A DNA stretch of 22,002 nucleotides from JABFRZ01 sp036376275 (GTDB taxonomy: Bacteria; Planctomycetota; UBA1135; GCA-002686595). A model generated the notes under the pieces. That model saw nothing but the letters and a program-made list of their open reading frames with translations. It was not told the origin of the DNA and searched no databases. The position numbers and the translations under genes were made by a program. Numbering within the stretch: position 1 is the first letter of the stretch; each line of letters begins with the position of its first letter. Positions 16,896-22,002 of this stretch are shown here, piece after piece. The stretch is taken from NCBI GenBank assembly GCA_036376275.1, contig DASVAP010000235.1, positions 1 through 22,002 on the forward strand, given 5' to 3'.

Positions 16896-17719
16896 GCGCG
16901 CCGCTGCTCGCGGCCGAGGGCCTGAGCTACGCCTACCCGCCGCGCGGGAGCGGCGCGCGGCGCGCCGGCGCGCCGGCGCTGGTGGAGGTGGGATTCACGC
17001 TCGCGCGCGGCGAGACCCTGGCCCTGGTGGGGGAGTCGGACTCGGGCAAGAGCACGATCGCGCGCATCCTGGCGGGGCTGCTCGTCCCGAGCGCCGGGCG
17101 CCTGCGCTACTGGCGTGCCTCGGGCGAGGCGCTCGAGCTCCTGACCCTCGCGCCGCGCGCGCGGCGCCGCCTGCAGCCGGAGATCGGCCTGGTGTTCCAG
17201 GATCCCTACCAGAGCCTGAACCCGCGCCACACGGTGGGTGAGGCCCTGGCGGAGCCGCTGCTCGTCCATGGCCGCGTCCGGCGCGCGGCGGCGCGCGCGC
17301 GCGCGCGGGAGCTGCTGGAGCGCGTCGGGCTCGAGGCCGGCGCCGCCGGGCGCTTCCCGCACGAGTTCTCCGGCGGCCAGCGCCAGCGCGTGGCCATCGC
17401 GCGCGCCCTGGCCCTCGCGCCGCGCTGCCTGGTGCTGGACGAGGCCACCAGTGCGCTCGACGTCTCGGTGCGGGCCCAGATCCTGAACCTGCTGGGCGAT
17501 CTGCAGCGCGAGCTCGGGCTCGGCTACGTCTTCATCACCCACGACCTGGCGCTGGCGCGCGTCCTGGCCGCGCGCACCGTGGTGCTGGCGGGAGGCCGCG
17601 TGGTCGAGAGCGGGGCGACGGAGGAGGTCCTGGCGCGCCCGCGGCATCCGGCGACCGCGCGGCTCGTGGCGGCGGTGCTATCGGGTGACCCGAGTCGCCG
17701 GCGGAGCTCGGGGTCGTAG
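16892..17719 (+). CDS. Peptide ABC importer ATPase, OppF/DppF type (second system)
   Basis: 275 aa from a GTG overlapping the upstream stop (GTGA). Walker A is LVGESDSGKST (45-55), with Asp in the usual Gly position, which the loop can tolerate. The Q-loop is VFQDPYQSLNPRHTVGEAL (101-119), the signature FSGGQRQR (159-166) with Phe for Leu, Walker B CLVLDEA (179-185), then TSALDVSV (186-193), H-loop His217. DEATSALD replaces the DEPVSALD typical of OppF. Like the first OppF, it lacks the C-terminal Cys region. The stop at 17719 is one base before a long inverted repeat that also borders the convergent HAD gene. Confidence 0.92.
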   Translation: MSAPLLAAEGLSYAYPPRGSGARRAGAPALVEVGFTLARGETLALVGESDSGKSTIARILAGLLVPSAGRLRYWRASGEALELLTLAPRARRRLQPEIGLVFQDPYQSLNPRHTVGEALAEPLLVHGRVRRAAARARARELLERVGLEAGAAGRFPHEFSGGQRQRVAIARALALAPRCLVLDEATSALDVSVRAQILNLLGDLQRELGLGYVFITHDLALARVLAARTVVLAGGRVVESGATEEVLARPRHPATARLVAAVLSGDPSRRRSSGS

Positions 17720-17720
17720 G

Positions 17721-17934
17721 GAGGAAGAGCGCGGAGACGCGGAGGGAAGACGCGGAGGGCGCGGAGAGGGAAGGAGGAGGAGAGAGGGAAGGAGGAGGCG
17801 GGCTCGGCGGGATGGCGCGCCACGGCGGAAGCCCCGGTCACCGGCCCGTGATCCGGAGCGCGCCGAGCTTCCTCTCCCCACCCTCCCTCTCCGCGTCCTC
17901 CGCGTCTTCCCTCCGCGTCTCCGCGCTCTTCCTC
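17721..17934. repeat. Long inverted repeat of ACGCGGAGG-like units between convergent genes
   Basis: Arm 17721-17771 is the reverse complement of 17884-17934 over 51 bases with a single mismatch (17759). Each arm is itself made of CGCGGAG-type units about 8-10 bases apart. The 112-base loop is purine-rich and then pyrimidine-rich, and holds an inner GGCGCGC/GCGCGCC pair (17814-17820, 17858-17864). The arms fill the space between the OppF-type stop (17719) and the HAD stop (17943) almost exactly. It could end transcription from both sides. Confidence 0.8.
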
Positions 17935-17942
17935 GCTTCCTC

Positions 17943-18662
17943 TCAAACCGCCAGGCCGTACTCCTCGCGCAGGATCGTGCGCAGCACCACGAAGTCCTCG
18001 ACCTCGTGGTCGGGGATCGCATCCCCGAGGCCGCGCACGTGGCGCGAGGCGCGCTTGGCCCAGGCGGCCTTCATGCCGATCGACTTGGGCGGCGTGATGT
18101 CGTGGCTGGGGGAGTCGCCGACGTACATCGCCTGGCCCGCCTCGAGCCCGAGGTCGCGCAGGGCCAGGGCGTAGATCTTCGGGTTGGGCTTGGAGATCCC
18201 GAGCTGGTCCGAGATGAAGACCGCGCGCGGGTCGAGGTAGGGCACGAGCCCGAGGCGCACCAGCTTCTCGGCTTGCTTGATGGTCCAGCCGTGGGTGATG
18301 ATGCCGGTGACGAGTCCGGCCTGGCGCAGCGCGCGCAGCAGCGGGACGACGTCCTCGAAGGGGCGCAGCTCGCGGAACTTCGTGTCGTGGTAGGCGGCGA
18401 TCCCGGCGGCCACGATCAGGGCCGGGTTGACCTGCTGCAGGGCCTTCGGGCGCAGGCGCTTGAGGAGCTGGTCGAAGTGGTGGTCGTAGTTCGAGGAGAA
18501 CTCGGCCAGCACCTCCTCCAGCTCGCGCAGCACCACCTCCTCGGGCAGGTCGAGCCCGGTCTGGATCATCGCCCGCACGGCGTTGCGGCGGGCCACCTTG
18601 GCGAACTGGGTGGTCGAGAAGAGCGTGTCGTCGATGTCGAAGAGGACCGCCCTCAGGGTCAT
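17943..18662 (-). CDS. HAD-superfamily hydrolase (subfamily IA, TIGR02253-like)
   Basis: 239 aa from the ATG at 18662. All four HAD motifs are intact: I, LFDIDDTL (7-14) with nucleophile Asp9 and Asp11; II, GIITHG (120-125) with Thr123; III, Lys158 in GISKPNPKIY (155-164); IV, YVGDSPSHDI (180-189) with Asp183 and Asp188. The cap region (about 18-100) carries FAKVARRNAVRAMIQTGLDL and SNYDHHFDQLLKRL, then GIAAYHDTKFRELRP. This pattern resembles the TIGR02253 group, which I know mainly from archaea. Substrate unknown; a small phosphate ester is likely. It follows the secretin gene in the same direction after a 161-base gap full of hairpins, so it probably has its own promoter. No Shine-Dalgarno sequence is visible. 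Confidence 0.85.
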   Translation of the reverse strand: MTLRAVLFDIDDTLFSTTQFAKVARRNAVRAMIQTGLDLPEEVVLRELEEVLAEFSSNYDHHFDQLLKRLRPKALQQVNPALIVAAGIAAYHDTKFRELRPFEDVVPLLRALRQAGLVTGIITHGWTIKQAEKLVRLGLVPYLDPRAVFISDQLGISKPNPKIYALALRDLGLEAGQAMYVGDSPSHDITPPKSIGMKAAWAKRASRHVRGLGDAIPDHEVEDFVVLRTILREEYGLAV

Positions 18663-18703
18663 GGGCGGCAAGCTAGCAAAAACGTGGGGCGCGAGGCGTC
18701 CGG

Positions 18704-18717
18704 CGCAGGGCCCTGCG
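18704..18717. repeat. Perfect 14-bp palindrome
   Basis: CGCAGGG followed directly by CCCTGCG. It lies 42 bases before the HAD start codon (minus strand) and beyond the long hairpin of the secretin gene. It could be an operator for the HAD gene or a further part of the 3'-end structure; nothing in the sequence decides. Confidence 0.4.
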
Positions 18718-18749
18718 AGGGCTGTCCCGACGGTGTGGTCCCGGAAGGG

Positions 18750-18826
18750 CCACGGCCCCGTCGGGCGCGCGCTCCGCGCGCCCGCCGGGGCCGTGGCGGG
18801 GTTCGTGACCGATCTTCGATCGGTCA
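18750..18826 (-). terminator. Stop-nested hairpin plus very long hairpin at the secretin gene 3' end
   Basis: On the minus strand the stop TGA (18826-18824) opens a perfect 9-bp hairpin, TGACCGATC with loop GAA (arms 18818-18826 and 18806-18814). Nine bases further is a 47-base hairpin, arms 18750-18771 and 18775-18796, paired throughout except one T/C mismatch, with a 3-base loop. TTCCGGGAC (18746-18738) follows 3 bases on. There is no T-tract next to the stem; a T5 run occurs only at about 18682-18678. The layout repeats that at 2962-3065. Confidence 0.6.
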
Positions 18827-21415
18827 GCGCGCCTCGATGCGGGCCAGCTCCTCCTTGACGTCGCTGATCCAGGCGCGGATCAGGATCATCAGGCTCTGGC
18901 GCTCGTCGCTGTAGCCCTCTTCCTTGAAGAAGAAGCCGAGCAGCGGGACGTTCGCGATCCAGGGCACCTCGGCGCGGCGCTCGACGTTGCGGATGCGCGA
19001 GAGCCCGCCGATCAGGATCGAGCCGCCGTCCGGGACGACGGCCGTCGTGAACACGCTCTGCACCTCGAGCTCGGGCAGCTGGAAGGTCACCGCCGCCGTC
19101 TGGCCGGCCAGCGTGGTCGAGAAGTCCGTCAGGGCCACGACCTGGGCCACGGTCGGCTGGATCTCCAGCGTCAGGTAGCGGCGGTTGTGGTGGATGGTCG
19201 GGCGGACGTCGAGCACGATGCCCTCGGTCAGGACGTTGATCTGCGGGTCGGCCACGGCCTGGAACTGGGCCACCTCGACGTCGAAGTCCTGCACGTAGGC
19301 GCGCTGGTTCACGACCGTGACGTAGGCGCGCTGGGTGTTGTGCACCGACAGCACCTGGTCGTTGATCAGCTCGATGTCCTCGCTCTTCTCCACCAGCCGC
19401 AGGATGGCCGAGAGCTGGATGTCGTTCAGGAACGTGTACTGGACGGTCATGCCCCCGATGGTGGAGAGCGCGTCGCCCAGCACGCCGTTGAAGAAGTGCT
19501 CGGTACGGCCCCGGAAGTCGCCGTCGCCGCCCTCGTCGTAGAAGGCGCCGGCCGAGGGCGGCGTGAGCGTCTCGCCGTCGCCGGAGTTGTCGAGCCCCAG
19601 GGACGGGTTGCGGTCCAGGTCGATGTCCTCCAGGTCCGTGAAGGGCTGCCCGGGGTTGTCGAGGCCGCGGAAGTCGACCCCGATCTCCTGGATGAAGTGG
19701 TCGCCGATCACCAGGAACTTCGACTCGATCGTGACCAGCGACGAGCTGAAGCGTCGCAGCTCTTCCAGGAACTGGCGCACCTGGCGCTGCACGTCGCCCG
19801 AGTGCACGACGATCATGTTGCCGGCCTCGACCGCGATCGAGACGCCCTCTTCCTCCCAGGTGCCGACGGCGACGTTCTCCTGGACCAGGGTGGCCAGGTC
19901 CTCGGGCACGTTGACCGGCGGCTTCTCGCCGATGCGCCCGAAGGCGCCGCCCGAGTTCTCGTCGTCGTCCTCGAGCTCGTCGAGCAGGCGCAGGCGGTCG
20001 ATGCGCGGGCCGAGGAAGTCCGTCAGGCCGAAGATCAGGTCCTGGACGTCGTGGTTGTGGATCAGGAGCTCGCCGCGGGCCTTCTCCTTGGTCGTGACCA
20101 GCACCGTGTCGTGGCGGATCGTCCACGTGACGGTCTCGCCGGCCATCTGCGCGATCAGGTTCAGCACCTTGTCGACGGCGATGGCGTTGGTCAGGTCGAG
20201 GTTGAAGACCACGCCGCCATCCACCGCGGCCTGGTCGGCGGCGGGATCGGTGATCATCGGGATGCCGGTGATCGCGTTGAGCGACTGGATCACGGCCGCC
20301 AGGCTCTCCTCGTCGCGCACCGTCAGGCCGGGGATGCGCGCCGAGGCGAGCTGGGCGCGCAGCTCGATCGCCACGGGGCTGTCGGTCGCGCCGACGTCCA
20401 GGCGCGTGCGGTCGGCGCGCAGCGCGGTGATCGCGCGCCAGTAGTCCTCGTCCGGCAGCGTGATCACGCCCTGGTAGGGGATGCGCAGCTCGTCCATGTC
20501 CTCCTTCCAGCGCTGGTACTGCTGCAGCTTCTCGCGCAGGAAGGTCTCCTGGACCAGGTCGCGGCCCTTGCGGAAGGCCGTGTCGCGCAGGTCCATCGCG
20601 CGCTCGTTGCGCGGCTCGAGCCGCAGGACGCGGTCGGCCAGCTCCATGGCCTGGTCGTACTCCTGCTTCTGGAAGGCGGTGATGGCCTGGTCCATCAGCG
20701 TGGCGACGACCTGGGCGCGGCGCGCCTGGTCGTCCTGCTCGCGCGTGCGCAGGGCCTGCTGGGCCTCGCGCTGGGCCGCGGCGCGGTTGGCCTGCTCGAT
20801 GCGGACCTTCTCCTGGCGCGTGCTGGCGATGAGGGCCTCGATCTCCTGCTCCAGGGCGGCCCAGTCGCCGGAGTAGGGCGACCAGCGGACCTGGTCCTGG
20901 GCCAGGGTCAGCTCGATCAGGGCCGCGTCGTAGTCGCCGCGCGAGATCGCCAGCTTGGCCTTGTCGACCTTCTGACGCGCGTCGATCTCGAGCTGGTCCT
21001 TGCGCAGGCGCGCCTTGTTCTCGAGCTCCTGGATCGTGGTCTGGGTCTCGGCCGGGGCGCGCCCGAGCAGGGCCCCGACCTCGGCCAGCATGGCCTTGGC
21101 CTCGAGGTTGTCCGGGTCGAGCTGCAGCGCCTTGGCCAGCTCCTGCTCGGCCTGCTCGAGCTCGAGCCGCTCCTTCATCTCGGCCGCGCTCTGCAGGTGC
21201 TGGTCGACCAGGAACTGCTTCTTCTGATCGGCCAGCGAGAGCAGCTCGGCCTGCTGGCGCGCGTAGTCGCCGGGGCTGACCGGCTCCTCCTGCTGGACAC
21301 CCGGCGCTGCGCTGGGCTCTTGCGTGGGCGCGACCGGCTCGGAGCGCTTGCCGCCCGAGGAGCAGGCGGCGGTCAAGGCGACGGAAATGCCGAGCAGGGG
21401 GGCGGCGATCCTCAT
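18824..21415 (-). CDS. Secretin-family outer-membrane lipoprotein with TPR-like N-terminus
   Basis: 863 aa from the ATG at 21415, chosen because MRIAAPLLGISVALTAAC is a lipoprotein signal with Cys18; an open extension upstream would bury it. A Pro/Glu-rich linker (24-48) is followed by TPR-like and coiled-coil helices (about 50-300), including EQAEQELAKALQLDPDNLEA (87-106), ISRGDYDAALIELTLA (157-172) and QEYDQAMELADRVLRLEPRN (251-270). Residues about 400-442 (VVFNLDLTNAIAVDKVLNLI) resemble the short N-terminal secretin domain. An acidic Gly/Asp-rich insert lies at about 585-640. The C-terminal secretin beta-domain (about 660-850) has VLDVRPTI (734-741), VPDGGSILIGGL (794-805) and VPWIANVPLLGFFF (817-830), the family hallmark. 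It would form a gated outer-membrane ring. Partner secretion genes are not visible; an ExbD-type gene lies upstream in the same direction. Confidence 0.88.
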   Translation of the reverse strand: MRIAAPLLGISVALTAACSSGGKRSEPVAPTQEPSAAPGVQQEEPVSPGDYARQQAELLSLADQKKQFLVDQHLQSAAEMKERLELEQAEQELAKALQLDPDNLEAKAMLAEVGALLGRAPAETQTTIQELENKARLRKDQLEIDARQKVDKAKLAISRGDYDAALIELTLAQDQVRWSPYSGDWAALEQEIEALIASTRQEKVRIEQANRAAAQREAQQALRTREQDDQARRAQVVATLMDQAITAFQKQEYDQAMELADRVLRLEPRNERAMDLRDTAFRKGRDLVQETFLREKLQQYQRWKEDMDELRIPYQGVITLPDEDYWRAITALRADRTRLDVGATDSPVAIELRAQLASARIPGLTVRDEESLAAVIQSLNAITGIPMITDPAADQAAVDGGVVFNLDLTNAIAVDKVLNLIAQMAGETVTWTIRHDTVLVTTKEKARGELLIHNHDVQDLIFGLTDFLGPRIDRLRLLDELEDDDENSGGAFGRIGEKPPVNVPEDLATLVQENVAVGTWEEEGVSIAVEAGNMIVVHSGDVQRQVRQFLEELRRFSSSLVTIESKFLVIGDHFIQEIGVDFRGLDNPGQPFTDLEDIDLDRNPSLGLDNSGDGETLTPPSAGAFYDEGGDGDFRGRTEHFFNGVLGDALSTIGGMTVQYTFLNDIQLSAILRLVEKSEDIELINDQVLSVHNTQRAYVTVVNQRAYVQDFDVEVAQFQAVADPQINVLTEGIVLDVRPTIHHNRRYLTLEIQPTVAQVVALTDFSTTLAGQTAAVTFQLPELEVQSVFTTAVVPDGGSILIGGLSRIRNVERRAEVPWIANVPLLGFFFKEEGYSDERQSLMILIRAWISDVKEELARIEAR

Positions 21416-21793
21416 CGGGACACTTCTTCGAGTGACGTGGACTTCGAGGGCGGGCTCGCGTGTCCCTTTCCTAGCGATGACGCGCATCGCGGCTACGGGA
21501 TTCGGAGCACCGATCGGCAGGGGTTGGGGAGACGAGCGCGATGCGCGACCGCGACCGTCGGGAGGCGGAACGATAGCAGGTCGGCCGCCGCGCGGCAACG
21601 CGCCGGAGCCCCGGATTCGCGCGGGTTTCCGGCCCTCCGGCGCTTGCGCAAGGCGCGCCGGCGGAGCAGGGCAGCGGGCGGAAGCCGCGCACCCGCGCGG
21701 CGCGCGAAGCGTGGTGTGCGGGAACGCTCTCCAGCCGGCCGCGGGGGCCGGGACGAGCACGCGCGGGGACCGGGCCGGCGGCCCGGCCGGGGC
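21416..21793 (-). promoter_or_regulatory. Upstream region of the secretin gene
   Basis: These 378 bases separate the ExbD-type gene from the secretin gene and hold no gene that I can support. Close to the secretin start, GGGACAC (21417-21423) pairs with GTGTCCC (21460-21466), so the message could fold and cover the ribosome-binding stretch just before the ATG. A GCGATG/CATCGC hairpin lies at 21474-21490. No convincing promoter was found. Confidence 0.35.
21770..21786 (-). terminator. Hairpin after the ExbD-type gene
   Basis: CCGGGCC at 21770-21776 pairs perfectly with GGCCCGG at 21780-21786 around a GGC loop, 7 bases past the stop codon. There is no T-tract, as for the other 3' ends in this window. 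Confidence 0.4.
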
Positions 21794-22002
21794 TCACTTC
21801 TTCGCCTGCTTGTACTCGCCCACGAACGTGATGTCCGTGAAGCCCGCGTCGACCGCCGCGTCCAGGACGGGGATCATGTCCGCGTAGATCGTGCCCGGCC
21901 GGCAGTCGATGGTCGACTTGCGCTCGGGGTTCTCGCGGTAGAGCTGGGCCAGGATCTTGCGCACCTCGGCGACGTCGGCCGTCTTGCGCGGGCCGATCTG
22001 GT
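21794..22002 (-). CDS. exbD: ExbD/TolR-family energiser subunit (partial, C-terminal end)
   Basis: The last 68 codons and stop of a gene that enters from the right edge. The residues just before the end, STIDCRPGTIYADMIPVLDA followed by AVDAGFTDITFVGEYKQAKK, match the periplasmic C-terminal domain of ExbD/TolR, in which a conserved Asp-Arg-Pro-like turn precedes a helix ending in a GF-x-D-I-x-F-V strand. ExbD works with ExbB in the inner membrane and uses the proton gradient to drive envelope machines. The N-terminal membrane helix with its key Asp is outside the window. The downstream neighbour in the same direction is the secretin-type lipoprotein, but the 378-base gap suggests separate transcripts. 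ExbD against TolR cannot be settled from this piece. Confidence 0.85.
   Translation of the reverse strand, partial: QIGPRKTADVAEVRKILAQLYRENPERKSTIDCRPGTIYADMIPVLDAAVDAGFTDITFVGEYKQAKK

Noticed and set aside
17721..17771. CRISPR array
   Set aside because: The units are short, nearly contiguous and lack unique spacers of constant length.
17721..17934. Terminal inverted repeats of an insertion sequence
   Set aside because: The 112-base interior cannot encode a transposase and there are no flanking target duplications that I can see; a MITE cannot be fully excluded.
21416..21760. Extension of the secretin frame to 978 codons
   Set aside because: The upstream residues are Arg/Pro/Gly-rich and would bury the lipoprotein signal that starts at the ATG at 21415.

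Overview
The window is very GC-rich (roughly 70% or more) and densely coded on both strands. It looks like chromosome of a diderm bacterium. A secretin-type lipoprotein, an ExbD-type energiser, an McsB-type protein arginine kinase, peptide transporters with enlarged permeases, and start codons (many GTG, one TTG) with little or no Shine-Dalgarno sequence together suggest a high-GC Planctomycetota-like lineage. That placement is inference. I see no tRNA, rRNA, CRISPR array, transposase or phage gene.

Layout. (1) 1-1568 (-): a GH42-like putative glycoside hydrolase that runs off the left edge. (2) 1656-2753 (+): mcsB, diverging from it, followed by a 309-base spacer filled with hairpins and a two-copy repeat. 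(3) 3063-3686 (-) and 3833-5008 (+): a divergent pair, a GmhB-like HAD protein with a damaged active site and a GT4-like glycosyltransferase with one altered catalytic position. (4) 5163-10936 (-): a complete oligopeptide ABC importer, oppA-B-C-D-F, every junction a 4-base GTGA overlap. (5) 10937-11272: a shared divergent control region with an inverted repeat. (6) 11273-17719 (+): a second complete peptide-type importer in the same gene order. (7) 17721-17934: a 51-base-arm inverted repeat filling the gap between convergent genes. (8) 17943-18662 (-): a HAD hydrolase resembling the TIGR02253 group. (9) 18824-21415 (-): a secretin-family lipoprotein with TPR-like N-terminus. (10) 21794-22002 (-): the C-terminal end of an ExbD/TolR protein.

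How the genes fit together. The two importers stand head to head and share a lineage-like stretch in their OppB subunits, and both OppC subunits carry large insertions after the first membrane helix. They look like ancient paralogues that diverged in substrate. The second binding protein has a short, probably beta-rich segment inserted into its N-terminal lobe. ExbD and the secretin lie in the same direction and may belong to one envelope-spanning system.

The most unusual non-coding signal is a shared 3'-end architecture at two unrelated genes (3' ends at 3063 and 18824). The stop codon forms the first three bases of a perfect 9-bp hairpin with a CGATC/GATCG core and 3-base loop. This is followed by a very long GC hairpin and then, 3-4 bases further on, by the same 9-mer TTCCGGGAC (coding orientation).
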